Positions 46,768 through 56,662 of a stretch of 64,000 bases of DNA are shown one piece after another (positions within the stretch are counted from its first letter, which is position 1; the number at the start of each line of letters is the position of its first letter). Position numbers and translations under genes: made by a program. The DNA is taken from NCBI RefSeq assembly GCF_001746915.1, contig NZ_MJGC01000010.1, positions 62,001 to 126,000 on the forward strand, in the 5' to 3' direction. This DNA is from Desertifilum tharense IPPAS B-1220 (lineage in GTDB: Bacteria > Cyanobacteriota > Cyanobacteriia > Cyanobacteriales > Desertifilaceae). Below the pieces are notes generated by a model. That model did not search any database, was not told where the DNA came from, and saw nothing but the letters and a program-made list of their open reading frames with translations.

Positions 46768-47622
46768 ATGAAACAAATTGTTATGGAAGCTTTGGAACTC
46801 CAGAGGCGCTATCAAGCAGGTGAAAGAGACTTTCGGGAAGTGAATCTCAGTCGAACGTTACTGAGCGGACTTTCTTTAGTTGAAGCCAACTTGCGGGAAG
46901 CTGAGATGATTGAAGTCAATCTCAGTGGCGCTGAAATGAGAGGGGTAAACCTACGGGAAGCCAATTTAAAGGGTGCAGATTTAAGTCGAGCCGACTTACA
47001 AGATGCCAACTTGATAGGCGCTAATCTTGTAGGAGCTAATTTAAGGGGAGCCAATTTAGCCGGAGCCGGTTTGCGGGGGGCAAATGTCAGCGAGGCGGAT
47101 TTCTCGCAAGCGAATCTTTCTCAAGCGAACCTTAGCGAAGCCAATCTGACCGACGTGACCCTCTCCCAAGCCATTCTCCGTCAGGCAACCCTCAGCCGTT
47201 CCAAACTGATCGGAGCAGTTTTGATTAAAGCAAGTCTGGAAGGAGCCAATTTAACCTACACGCTTCTGAGTTTAGCGAATCTCGAAGAAGCAAACCTGAC
47301 GAATGCCATCTTAAGCGGTGCCACCCTAGAAGAGGCGAATTTGACGCGAGCCGATATGAGCTTTGCAAACCTCAGCGGTGCTAACCTAAGAGCAGCCGTT
47401 TTGTTCAAAGCAAACCTCCGACGCGCTAACGTGAGTTGGACGACTTTGCGGAATGCGGATTTACGCTCTGCCAATCTCTATCAGGCATCCTTGAGTTGGG
47501 CAAATCTCAGCGAGTCAAAGTTAAGTCAAGCCATGCTGATTGATGCTAACCTCAGCAGAGCAAATCTGCGGAATGCGGATTTGCGAGGGGCGATTATGCC
47601 GGATGGTGTCACTCACGAATAG
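46768..47622 (+). CDS. Pentapeptide repeat protein
   Basis: 284 residues. N-terminal LELQRRYQAGERDFREVNL, the same motif as in the proteins at 28139 and 47729, then about 48 pentapeptide units in A(N/D)LxX register, ending RGAIMPDGVTHE. No signal peptide. The ATG at 46768 is used; a second Met six codons later is possible. Probably forms a unit with the next pentapeptide gene (106 bp on). Confidence 0.93.
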   Translation: MKQIVMEALELQRRYQAGERDFREVNLSRTLLSGLSLVEANLREAEMIEVNLSGAEMRGVNLREANLKGADLSRADLQDANLIGANLVGANLRGANLAGAGLRGANVSEADFSQANLSQANLSEANLTDVTLSQAILRQATLSRSKLIGAVLIKASLEGANLTYTLLSLANLEEANLTNAILSGATLEEANLTRADMSFANLSGANLRAAVLFKANLRRANVSWTTLRNADLRSANLYQASLSWANLSESKLSQAMLIDANLSRANLRNADLRGAIMPDGVTHE

Positions 47623-47728
47623 TATTGCTTAGAGGTACGGTAGATCGATTGACTTCTACCGAATCTCCGTTTCTGCCGAGTTAACAACCCAACTCCTCTC
47701 CCTGCAAAACCAACAGACGCAAACAGAG

Positions 47729-48337
47729 GTGAGTCACATTATGGATATAGACGCAGTAGAGCTGCTGCATCGCTATGCCGCAGGCGAACAGAACTTTAGC
47801 CAGGTTTTGTTGAGTGGAGCTGATTTAGCCGGGGTTTCTCTACCGCTCGTTTGTTTGAAGGAGGCGGTACTAGAGGGAACAAACCTGAGCGGTGCTAATT
47901 TACGGGGCGTTGACTTCACGGGCGCGAATCTCAGCGGTGCGGATTTGAGTAAGGCGGATTTGACGGGAGCCGATTTGACAGCAGCAACGTTAACGGGTGC
48001 TAATTTATGTAGCGCTCGCTTGATTGGTGCCCGGTTTGCGGGCGCTCAACTGATTGGTGCTGATTTGAGTTGGGCAAATTTAACGGGAGCAACGTTGAAT
48101 CAAGCCGATATGAAACGAGCTGATTTAAGTTATGCCAATTTAAGCGACGCGCTGTTAGTGGGGGTCGATTTACGCAATGGTAAGTTAGCCGAGGCGAATT
48201 TAAATCGGACGGATTTAATTGATGCCAATTTACAAGACGCAGATCTCACCGGAATTGATTTGCAGGCGGCAAATTTAACTGGGGCAATTTTATCGGAATC
48301 TAGCGATGAAGATTTGCAGATTGAGAGTTGGGAATAA
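47729..48337 (+). CDS. Pentapeptide repeat protein
   Basis: 202 residues: IDAVELLHRYAAGEQNFSQVLL motif, then pentapeptide repeats to about residue 190, ending with an acidic tail (SSDEDLQIESWE). The first Met (MSHIMD) or the fifth residue Met could start it. It follows another pentapeptide gene on the same strand and meets the REC-DUF3685 gene tail to tail with a 5-bp gap. Function unknown. Confidence 0.92.
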   Translation: MSHIMDIDAVELLHRYAAGEQNFSQVLLSGADLAGVSLPLVCLKEAVLEGTNLSGANLRGVDFTGANLSGADLSKADLTGADLTAATLTGANLCSARLIGARFAGAQLIGADLSWANLTGATLNQADMKRADLSYANLSDALLVGVDLRNGKLAEANLNRTDLIDANLQDADLTGIDLQAANLTGAILSESSDEDLQIESWE

Positions 48338-48342
48338 GCGAG

Positions 48343-50109
48343 TTATTTACGAGAATCGCTGTTGCGACTAAAGCGACTTTCTGGGATTGAACTGCCTAAT
48401 CCTTGTAGAATTCCTCGTCCAATTAAGCCAATACCCCGCCCCACAATTTGGGTTAATAAATAAATGACGCCTGAGCCTAAGAAGGAGAGAATCGCCCGAA
48501 TTCTGGGCGCGATCGCATCTCTGGCTTCTAGCAGGAGGGTGACTGCATAGCGAACCCCCCGGAGTCGTTCGAGTTCTTGGCGTCTGGGATGATAGATTTT
48601 AACTTTCTTGATACCTCGGTAGTCGAGGGCGAGGAGAACATATTGGCTTTCAAACATATTTTGAGGTTCCCCAAAAAGCTCAACTTGGCGATATTTCCAG
48701 CTCAAGTCGTTGCGGAATCGCTCAATTTCTCGCGTGGAAAGGAGTTGTTTATCGTAAAAGTCTTGTTTGATTTCTACAATATCGGCAAATCGATTTAATA
48801 ACGGCTGAATGACGGCATTCGCAACTTGAATAATCAGGTTTTGCGCTAAGATTTCTGCACGTTTATCGGCTTCTGGCGTGCCGTAACTATACAGCACATT
48901 CTCAATCATTAAAGGTGTTTCGTATAACCAATAGGAGAAAAGTTCTAGAACTAAGGGGATTTTCTTAAGAATTTCCGATTGAATGCGCGGAATATTTTCC
49001 AACAGAATTGGAACGAGATCGTATTCAGTGTTGGCAATTTTGATGTGATAATATTTACCAAAAAAATCGGTAATTGAAGCCGACCATAAATCCTGTAAAA
49101 TGGCATCCACTTTCTGAGAAAGGGAAAGCACATTCACTTGACCCAATTGCAGTTCGCGAACGGTTTCAGTTAAACGCTGCAAAATGATTTTGAGTAATTC
49201 TCGCCGTTTCTCTTCTCGCAGAATATCAATTTCTAACGGCTCATCGGTTAAGTTTTTGAGGCTGTATTGTAACTGCGCTTCGAGGGCGGCAAACAAACGA
49301 TTGAGAGAGCCTTCTAAGGCCATTTCTGACTGGGGATTCAAGCTGCTTTCCGCCGCAGGAACGAGGGCAGAACGGGGATTAATGGGGGGACGCTTCGCCG
49401 TCGTATTTTCGGGAGGAGGAGGAATTGGGGGGGCGTTATTGGGCGAGGGAGAGGCTGCTAGTAGTTGATTGACCACCCAACGCGCCGCTGCTAGTTCGCG
49501 CAACCGTCCAGCAATGACGGCTCTTTCGAGAACTGGAAGTGCTGGATTTTGTAAATAACCGCTCAATTCGGCGATCGCAGATTCAATTTGCTCGATCCCC
49601 GACTGATGGAGGCGATCGCGCCAACGTGCCAACATTCGCCCTCTCAATGGCGCTGCGGGCGAGGGTTCTAAGATTGCGAACCCATAGGTTTCTCCCGTCG
49701 CACAAGTCCGAATCGCCTGAATCAAATCGGCGATCGCCATCCCTTTACGACAATATCCGCGAACTCCCAGCACTTGAGCAAACGCCAAAGTCTCTAGATC
49801 GGCTTTCCCCGTCAACAACAAGACCCCCAACTGGGGATAGCGCGACTCCCAAGGCTGATAAGCCTGCTGAAGCGCCTGCCACTGGGGTTCAGGGGGATTC
49901 TCCTGGGCCGACCAATCCAAAATCACTAAATTAACCGGAGGTTGAGCGTTCTCCTGTTCGCTGCTCGGAAGCTGTTCCAAAACCGAAAGACTGGTGGGGC
50001 CATCCGCCACCACCTGCAAACCCGAAACCGCTTGCAGGGAAGTTTTCAACCCTAAACGGAAGATTGGATCGGGATCGACTAAAGCTAATTGGAGAACCGA
50101 TGTACTCAT
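48343..50109 (-). CDS. Response regulator receiver protein with DUF3685 domain
   Basis: 588 residues. Residues 1-140 are a receiver (LQLALVDPDPIFRLGLK; Asp in LVILDWSAQEN; Lys in YCRKGM). A linker rich in Pro and Ala (about 215-245) leads to the DUF3685 domain (about 260-560), a helical region specific to cyanobacteria and related to the Ycf55 family of red-algal plastids. A hydrophobic segment near the end (VIYLLTQIVGRGIGLIGRGIL) may sit on the membrane. No DNA-binding domain, so output is not classical transcription control. No kinase is next to it. Confidence 0.88.
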   Translation of the reverse strand: MSTSVLQLALVDPDPIFRLGLKTSLQAVSGLQVVADGPTSLSVLEQLPSSEQENAQPPVNLVILDWSAQENPPEPQWQALQQAYQPWESRYPQLGVLLLTGKADLETLAFAQVLGVRGYCRKGMAIADLIQAIRTCATGETYGFAILEPSPAAPLRGRMLARWRDRLHQSGIEQIESAIAELSGYLQNPALPVLERAVIAGRLRELAAARWVVNQLLAASPSPNNAPPIPPPPENTTAKRPPINPRSALVPAAESSLNPQSEMALEGSLNRLFAALEAQLQYSLKNLTDEPLEIDILREEKRRELLKIILQRLTETVRELQLGQVNVLSLSQKVDAILQDLWSASITDFFGKYYHIKIANTEYDLVPILLENIPRIQSEILKKIPLVLELFSYWLYETPLMIENVLYSYGTPEADKRAEILAQNLIIQVANAVIQPLLNRFADIVEIKQDFYDKQLLSTREIERFRNDLSWKYRQVELFGEPQNMFESQYVLLALDYRGIKKVKIYHPRRQELERLRGVRYAVTLLLEARDAIAPRIRAILSFLGSGVIYLLTQIVGRGIGLIGRGILQGLGSSIPESRFSRNSDSRK

Positions 50110-50253
50110 CTTCCTTCAGGGCTGCTACAGAGTGGGCGATCGCGGCAAAACGCTTTAACGCATTGTGACATACTCCTATCCCTCTATTCGAGCAGGAGAC
50201 CGTTAAAGATCCCCATCCTAATTCTCAGTGATGGGCATCCTCTATCCAACCCG

Positions 50254-52272
50254 TTATTCAGGCGGAGGCAGTGCATCTGACGGCGTGCCAAACTCTGGAG
50301 CAATGGGCGCTTCTAGCGGGGGAGGCGCGGGTTCCGGTGCAGGTTCCGGAGGATAGTAAGGAGCCGGTTCTGGCTCGTTCCAAGAGGAAGCTGGCGGTTC
50401 TGAGAAACCTCTCGGCGCGGGTTGGGGTGGCGGTGCGAAGAGGGCATTGCGTTCGGCCGTCCACCGCGCAATGGAGCCTTGAGCCTCATCGTATAGCGGT
50501 CGTCCCCAGCGAATCCGAGAAGCCGTCCGAATCGCTTCGGAATACTGTCCAATGGAAGCCAGATAGCTGGCATCATTGAGAATGGCTCGGTCTTCAGCCA
50601 CTTGAATTTGAATTGTCCAACCGTAGATCGCATCTTGAGCTTCGGTATAAAGAACGCGACCGGGTTGAATCCGTTGGGCGACGGTAATGGCTTGAGCAAG
50701 ATTGCCGCTGTTAGCCACCGATCGCGCTTCATTGAGGATGGGTTGATCTTCTAAGACTTCAATTTTCTTATTCCACTGGGCGATCAAGGTTTGGGCTTCA
50801 ATCCGGCGCGGTCTGCCGATTTCCACGCGAGACGCTTCTGCGATCGCCGCTTTCAAACCCTCGATCGATTCGGTTTGAGCAATCTGACGCGCCCGAATAA
50901 TAAAGGGTCGGTCTTGAATGCTTTGAATTTCCTTGCGCCACGAGGCAATCTTGGTTTGAGCTTCAATCCGGCGCGGGCGATCTTGAGCCACCATTTGCGC
51001 TAACTCATCAGCCAATCTAAAGGTTAAAGGCTGTCCTACGCTAGCTACAGCGCTCGCCACTTGAATTTGTAGCAAGTCTTGGATACTCGCCTGCCAAGTC
51101 TGAATTTGGGCTTGCGCTCGCTCGTATAGGGGGCGATCCGGCTGGATTTCGCCCACGATCGCCTGAGCTTCCAGCAACATCATCAGATTATCTTTCCAAG
51201 ACATAGCCGTAGCGCGACTGAGGATCGCAAAATCCTCGGCTTCCTTAGACAACGAGGAATCTGGAGGCACGGTATTAGCTGCCGCGATCGCACCTTCTAA
51301 ATCTCTAGCCGCTAGCCGTTCGTCAGCAATCTTCAGCAAAGCGCGACTCCAGCGGGCAATCTCTGCTTGAGCGTCCGGACGGGCAAAGCTTTTTAACTCA
51401 ACTTGTCGCGCCAGATCCATCGCTTCTTTTAAGCGAGCCACCGTTTGATATTCGGCGAGTTCTCTGGCTTGGGATAAACGCCGACGAGCCAGTTGCTCGG
51501 AGGCAATAAACCGGGTTAGCTCGTTGTAGCGTTGAGCGCGCCAATGCTCGTTATTGAGTCGGCTTAACTCTTCTGCCTTTTGATTGGCCAATCCCCAGTT
51601 TTGATTTTTCAGCGCTTCGAGGGCTTCCTCATAAATTGCCGCACCTTTATCCCAATTACTTTGCCAAGCTGCAATTTGCTGTTGCGCTCGGTCGTATAGG
51701 GGGCTGCTTTCCGGGACATTTCCAGCAATTTTAATCGCCTCTTGTAAATCGCCATCGCTCATTTTGGCAGAGGCGATCGCCAAAATCCCCTTAGACCATT
51801 CCTCTAAAAACCGTTGGGACTCGCGATAAAGCGGATGCTCCTCCGTCCAATTTCGCACCAGCGCCACTGCTGCAACTAAATCTTCAAGCTGGCGAGAACT
51901 TGCCGCCTGATTCGCACAATACAAGCGTTCGCTATCAGCCGCAATCGGAGAAACTTGTTCGCAATTGGGAGGCGGCGGTACCAGCGTCAGCAATAAAAAG
52001 GCCGCATAACCCGTTCCGCCCAACAACCCCACAATCGTCAGCCACAATAAAGGCAAACCCCAAGATGCTCCCCCCTTCCGAGACGAACGTCTCTCTTGGG
52101 GAGGGGGCGGTTGAGCGATCCGCTTGGCAGGGGGTTCGGCACTTAATTCGGAAATCGTCGCTGCATAGGCATCGTCGCTGGCCGAGCTAGCCGGGGCATT
52201 TTTGGGTCTGGGGGGGCGGCGAGAACGGCGAAAAATTGAATTTTGAGTTCTGTCAAACTGCCTTCTAGTCAT
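50254..52272 (-). CDS. Membrane-anchored repeat protein of unknown function
   Basis: About 672 residues from the ATG at 52272, which has AAGGA about 11 bp upstream; the frame extends to 52392. A basic and Pro-rich cytoplasmic start is followed by one membrane helix (LPLLWLTIVGLLGGTGYAAF, about residue 75-95) and a long helical part. In it a unit of about 40-60 residues recurs, each with a (D/S)RPLY(D/E)xAQ-type turn: PLYDRAQQQIAAW, RPLYERAQAQI, RVLYTEAQDAIYGW, RPLYDEAQGSIARW. The C-terminal 60 residues are Pro/Glu-rich. Similar proteins are often labelled chromosome segregation ATPases; I see no ATP-binding motif and would not use that name. Confidence 0.85.
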   Translation of the reverse strand: MTRRQFDRTQNSIFRRSRRPPRPKNAPASSASDDAYAATISELSAEPPAKRIAQPPPPQERRSSRKGGASWGLPLLWLTIVGLLGGTGYAAFLLLTLVPPPPNCEQVSPIAADSERLYCANQAASSRQLEDLVAAVALVRNWTEEHPLYRESQRFLEEWSKGILAIASAKMSDGDLQEAIKIAGNVPESSPLYDRAQQQIAAWQSNWDKGAAIYEEALEALKNQNWGLANQKAEELSRLNNEHWRAQRYNELTRFIASEQLARRRLSQARELAEYQTVARLKEAMDLARQVELKSFARPDAQAEIARWSRALLKIADERLAARDLEGAIAAANTVPPDSSLSKEAEDFAILSRATAMSWKDNLMMLLEAQAIVGEIQPDRPLYERAQAQIQTWQASIQDLLQIQVASAVASVGQPLTFRLADELAQMVAQDRPRRIEAQTKIASWRKEIQSIQDRPFIIRARQIAQTESIEGLKAAIAEASRVEIGRPRRIEAQTLIAQWNKKIEVLEDQPILNEARSVANSGNLAQAITVAQRIQPGRVLYTEAQDAIYGWTIQIQVAEDRAILNDASYLASIGQYSEAIRTASRIRWGRPLYDEAQGSIARWTAERNALFAPPPQPAPRGFSEPPASSWNEPEPAPYYPPEPAPEPAPPPLEAPIAPEFGTPSDALPPPE

Positions 52273-52719
52273 GGCTGACGATTTCCTTCGGAACGCTTCG
52301 CGAACGAATAAGTTGCCTGGTTTTTCGTTATTTAGTCTACTGTTGTCTTCAACCGATCCGACGCTGCTTATGACAGTCTTTAATAGTGGCAATTCAGGTC
52401 TGCGTTCTGTTGTCTAGCGCGTGCAGGTCAGATCGATGGGTTCAGCAAGGGGGTGTAGTTTAATACCCCATTTGAATTGGGTTAATCCGGATGCTTTTGA
52501 CTCCGAAGGCTTCAGGGCAAAAACCCAAGCTGAGGACTCTCTGGGGGTGCCTTGTCCTGGAGTTAATCCAAATTCTTTGGACATTGTAATGGTTAATTGG
52601 GTCTAGAGCGAAAAATTAGTCAGCCGGATCTCGTGCCACACTAAATTACAAGTAGACCTAAGCGGATGACAGATAATGTCCAATAGCGGTTTTGTTGTAG
52701 TAGAACTAGAACACAAGGG
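52273..52719. other. Divergent intergenic region before the NACHT gene
   Basis: About 446 bp. A 61-codon plus-strand frame (52421-52606) is probably chance. GGGGT (52451 area) and ATACCCC form a small hairpin, and TTAATCC recurs twice, about 85 bp apart. The divergent promoters must be here; I cannot fix them. Confidence 0.35.
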
Positions 52720-55700
52720 ATGAACCTAAGTATTCGGCATTGGCTAGCAGAACGTAACCTCACACTAGCCCGGCTGAAGTGGGTCGCGGGGGCCCAGATG
52801 GCGGGAATCGCGTTCCGTATCGCTCAAGATCTGGAATTTAAAAGTCTCAGTTTGTTTGAAGTTGCGGTGCTGGCTGAGATTTTTGAATTGCCGATCGCGA
52901 TCGCTTGGCCAGAACTCTCTCCCCTGGCGGAGTTAATGGGGTGTTTGCTGCGCGTCCTCAGTCAGAAAAAGCCGCTCAAGCGCAACGAAGGGACGTGGCT
53001 TGTGTTTCAAATTGCTTATCTCAACGGTTTAGATCGGCTCTTGCAGCAGGAAACCCTCGTGCGCCGACCGTGGATTAATCGGGCGATGCTGCCCACGGAC
53101 GAACTGCAAAATAATATTGCCCTCAATCAGCCTCAGCTTCCGGATTTGCTGCAAACCCTGCGTCCGGGTCATCTCAGCGACACCCAGGCGGAGCAAGCGT
53201 TGTCTCAGTGGAGTGCTTCGCTGCTGGTGCAGCAAATTAATCAGACGGCGAGTGCCTGGTTAATGGCGAATGGTGCTGAGGAAATTGAGAGTCAACTGTT
53301 GATCGGGCGCTTGAGTCATGGTTTGCCGGGGGAATTGCTCGAAGCGATCGCGCTGCATTCGTCGGCGCTTCCCCAGTTACAAAAGTTTGTGCGTTTGGGA
53401 ACGGTGGCGTCTTGGAGCGAAAGCCTTCATGAAAGCGATGACTACGAGTTGCTTGAAGTGTCGCCTCCACCCACCCCCACCCTCGGCCCGATGCCCATCG
53501 ATCTCGCCAGGGAACGCTATCGGGCAGGTTTTAACATTGCTCTGAGCCAACCGATGTTTGAGGAGTGTTTCTCCCTCAACGATATTCATGTGCCACTCAA
53601 GGGAGTGGTCTATGATGGGACGTTGGGCAGCAATCCTCCCCCGGTGGATTTAATGGAATGGGCTAAGACGCAACTGAGCGATCTCAGCAGCATTGCGGTG
53701 GTGGAAGGGTTGCCCGGTCAGGGAAAGAGCAGCTTTTGCCAAATGTGGGCGGCGAAGGTGGCTTCGGAGTTTTATCCCAGTTGGATGCCGGTGTTAATTC
53801 GCCTGCGGGATGTGACGTTGGGAACGACGTTAGAGCAAACGCTCTTATCCGCGCTGCCGTTGGGTAACTTTACTTGTGCTGATGGTTGGCTGTCTCCGGT
53901 TCACTCGCCTTGCTTGCTGGTTTTTGATGGTTTGGATGAGTTACCGCGATCGCCGTTAGCTGAAGATCAGATTTGGCTGTTGATGGATCAAATTGTCCGC
54001 TTTCAGTCTCAGTACGCGGGGCCGACGGGTTTGCCGCGCCATAAGGTGTTTATTACCTGCCGGAATGGGACGCTGAGTCGGGCGGGGATTGAAACGCTGC
54101 ATATTTCTTCGACGCACAGCCAAACGCCGCTGCTGTCTCATCTGCGGCGAATTGCGATCGCGCCGATGGGTCAAGATGAGGTCAAACAGTGGTTTAAGCA
54201 TTGGTCGCGCTTGCAAACCAAAAATATCGCTCAGGCTTACTTTAATTTCCTTAAGCAGGGCGGCCTCTTTCGTCCGACACCGCCGACTAAAGAGTTAGCC
54301 AATTTGGTTCGCCAACCTTTGATGCTGTACTTTTTGGGGATCTTGCATCGGGATGGCTTGCTGCACGAGTCGGTCTTTCAGATGCCCTATCCCCAGGTTA
54401 AGTTTGAAATTTACGACCGCTTGCTGACTTGGTTATTGGGCAAACCGACCGCTGGGTTGTCGGTTTCGGGTCGCTTGGAAACGCCGGGTCGAGTCGGTTT
54501 GGCCCATGCGGGACGGCGCACCGAGGCGATCGCCAATTTACTAAAAACTCGCCAACCGCATCAAATCCGCGCGGCGATGCAAACCACGGCGCTGAGTATC
54601 TTACAAAGCGGTCGCGCCACCATTCATTACGATGCCCTCCAATCCTATTTAGGGGATGAACCGACGCTAGCGGCCTTTTGTTTCCGCTTTGAAGAGGTTC
54701 AAACCGACACCTCCAAATTCCAACAAACCTTTCAGCGCGTTGGTTTTGCCCATCGCAGTTTGGGAGAATACCTCTGCGCCGAGGAGATCGCCTCCCAACT
54801 GAAGGCTTTAGCGCATATTGTCCGAGATCCCTACGGGGAGTTAAAGTTTGCTACCGATGACAAAAGCGCGATCGCCCAGCATCTTTACAACCTTTTGGGC
54901 TATGGCATTCTCCCTTTAGAAATGGAGGATTTAATTGCCGAACGCCTTTGGCGCGAAGAAGCCCGCGATGAAGAAGCTTTTCGCTTCCGGACTTTGTTTG
55001 CTCGCTTGCATCGCTTTTACCGCTCCTATTGTCGGGGACGATGGATGGATGAGGGCATCGCCCACAAAGCCCGCCAGCATTTGCAACAGTTTAATAATTC
55101 TTTGAACGTGCTGCAAATTGATGCGGCGGTGGGTTTAAATACGTTCTTGCTCCTGTGTGCCTGTCGGCGAGAGGCAAATCTTCCCTTCTGGCCCTGTGGC
55201 AATGCTACGCCCAAACGTAGCAAACAGAACGCCCCCCCAGAAGCGCTCAGTGCAGAAGAACCGATGGAGTTTAACCCCAGTCAACTGCTAGCGCTAGCGG
55301 GACGGACGGCAGTCTTGTCTCCCAATTCCTTCTGGTTGCGGGTGCGCTACAGTCTCAAATCAATCCAGTTAAGCGGGACTTATTTGTATCGCGCGTTACT
55401 TGCCGGGGGCAATTTACAAGCCGCCGATCTGTCAGCCTCGGTGTTAGTGGAGGCTAACTTGGTGGGGGCGAATCTCAAGGAAGCCAATCTTTCTTGGGCT
55501 AATTTAACGGGAGCCAATCTCACGGGGGCGAATCTCACGGGAGCCAATTTGGAAGGGGCGAACTTGATGGGCGCTAATTTACAGCGCTGCAATTTGCAAT
55601 CAACCCAGCTTAATAATGCGTGTCTGGTGGAAACGCAGATGGATGAGAGCAGTTGGGATATTGCCCGCGCCAAGGGGGCTTTCTTTTCTTGGGAGCAATA

Positions 55701-55917
55701 CCAAGCTTACAGTCAAGCGATCGCCACTCAAAGTATTAAAGAAGAACCCACGACGGATTCTTCTGGGGATGATGCCACATCGGTTTTACCGATTGAAATG
55801 GCTGAAGATGAGCCGGTAGCGGTTCCCTCTTCAAGCACCCTCAGCGAAGAGGATATTGATGCGGAAACCGTCGTCTATCGCCCGCCTTTGAGCGACGAGA
55901 CGCGCGCTTTAGAGTAG
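52720..55917 (+). CDS. NACHT-type NTPase with N-terminal HTH-like region and C-terminal pentapeptide repeats
   Basis: 1065 residues. Residues 1-70 resemble an XRE-type helix-turn-helix in pattern. The STAND/NACHT NTPase has Walker A EGLPGQGKSSF (about residue 330), Walker B CLLVFDGLDELPR (about 400), a sensor-like VFITCRNGT, and the winged region RVGFAHRSLGEYLCAEEIA (about 675). Pentapeptide repeats (ANLVGANLKEANLSWANL and on) cover about 885-975. The tail is acidic. NACHT proteins act by ligand-triggered oligomerisation; bacterial ones include anti-phage sensors, but no effector domain such as a nuclease or TIR is visible here. Sensor end could be the pentapeptide part (inference). Confidence 0.9.
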   Translation: MNLSIRHWLAERNLTLARLKWVAGAQMAGIAFRIAQDLEFKSLSLFEVAVLAEIFELPIAIAWPELSPLAELMGCLLRVLSQKKPLKRNEGTWLVFQIAYLNGLDRLLQQETLVRRPWINRAMLPTDELQNNIALNQPQLPDLLQTLRPGHLSDTQAEQALSQWSASLLVQQINQTASAWLMANGAEEIESQLLIGRLSHGLPGELLEAIALHSSALPQLQKFVRLGTVASWSESLHESDDYELLEVSPPPTPTLGPMPIDLARERYRAGFNIALSQPMFEECFSLNDIHVPLKGVVYDGTLGSNPPPVDLMEWAKTQLSDLSSIAVVEGLPGQGKSSFCQMWAAKVASEFYPSWMPVLIRLRDVTLGTTLEQTLLSALPLGNFTCADGWLSPVHSPCLLVFDGLDELPRSPLAEDQIWLLMDQIVRFQSQYAGPTGLPRHKVFITCRNGTLSRAGIETLHISSTHSQTPLLSHLRRIAIAPMGQDEVKQWFKHWSRLQTKNIAQAYFNFLKQGGLFRPTPPTKELANLVRQPLMLYFLGILHRDGLLHESVFQMPYPQVKFEIYDRLLTWLLGKPTAGLSVSGRLETPGRVGLAHAGRRTEAIANLLKTRQPHQIRAAMQTTALSILQSGRATIHYDALQSYLGDEPTLAAFCFRFEEVQTDTSKFQQTFQRVGFAHRSLGEYLCAEEIASQLKALAHIVRDPYGELKFATDDKSAIAQHLYNLLGYGILPLEMEDLIAERLWREEARDEEAFRFRTLFARLHRFYRSYCRGRWMDEGIAHKARQHLQQFNNSLNVLQIDAAVGLNTFLLLCACRREANLPFWPCGNATPKRSKQNAPPEALSAEEPMEFNPSQLLALAGRTAVLSPNSFWLRVRYSLKSIQLSGTYLYRALLAGGNLQAADLSASVLVEANLVGANLKEANLSWANLTGANLTGANLTGANLEGANLMGANLQRCNLQSTQLNNACLVETQMDESSWDIARAKGAFFSWEQYQAYSQAIATQSIKEEPTTDSSGDDATSVLPIEMAEDEPVAVPSSSTLSEEDIDAETVVYRPPLSDETRALE

Positions 55918-55927
55918 ACTGGGGCGA

Positions 55928-56626
55928 TCACTCTGACGGGCTGGCAGCAACCTGTCCGTTAGCTTTGGAGGGCGATCGCTTCTCGGCGGGGAGATTCACC
56001 GTTAACTCTTGAGCGACTTCTTCAGAGAGAATGCAGTCTAAAATCAGTTGCCAATCTCCCGTTGCCGTAAGGTCAAATCGAGTCATTTCGGCTTTCGCTT
56101 CAGCCAACTCTTTAATCGCTTTGGCAAAGGCTTTATCTTCAATGAGGGCGCATTGTTCCTCCGTGAGATATTGCTGTCCGGAGGGGTCGAAAATCAGCCG
56201 CAACAGGTCTGCGTAGGGTAAGGCAGCTTGATGGGCTTTGGCTAGGGCTGTTGCTAGCCGCGCTTTGGCGATCGCTTCGGCCGCCCCATTTAAAATGGCT
56301 TCAATCTCCGTACGCTTTTCGGCGGGAATGCCTTCTAAATCGATAGCGGCGTCAGATGTTCCGGTTTTTCTTGCCACAATAAAATCCTCTGGGATATGAA
56401 TAATATTTTGCTCAACGGATAAGCCATTGGGAAAAGCAAAGGGATAGCGGTCGAAGGGGGGTAACTCCTCTTCAAACCGCCGTTCTAGCTCAAATTTGGC
56501 TTGTTCTCGACTCGCGGGAGAGTCTTCACCCCCAAAGGCGATCGCCACCAAGTACGCCCCCTGGCTGGGGACTTCGGGATCGTCGAGGGCGACATAAACT
56601 AACAGCTGTTTGCGACGAGTCTTCAA
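55928..56626 (-). CDS. Protein of unknown function
   Basis: 232 residues, acidic, Ala/Glu-rich, no signal peptide or membrane helix. N-terminal KQLLVYVALDDPEVPSQGAYL and QAKFELERRFEEELPPFDRYPF, then helical segments. I do not recognise the family. It faces the NACHT gene tail to tail with 10 bp between stops and follows another unrecognised gene on the same strand (36 bp gap), so those two are probably co-transcribed. Confidence 0.75.
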   Translation of the reverse strand: MKTRRKQLLVYVALDDPEVPSQGAYLVAIAFGGEDSPASREQAKFELERRFEEELPPFDRYPFAFPNGLSVEQNIIHIPEDFIVARKTGTSDAAIDLEGIPAEKRTEIEAILNGAAEAIAKARLATALAKAHQAALPYADLLRLIFDPSGQQYLTEEQCALIEDKAFAKAIKELAEAKAEMTRFDLTATGDWQLILDCILSEEVAQELTVNLPAEKRSPSKANGQVAASPSE

Positions 56627-56662
56627 CGTTACTTTGAAGATTAGATCAACACTTCAGGTTTA

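Noticed and set aside
50254..52272. Chromosome segregation ATPase label for the repeat-rich membrane protein
   Set aside because: No Walker motif or SMC-like hinge is visible; the label cannot be supported.
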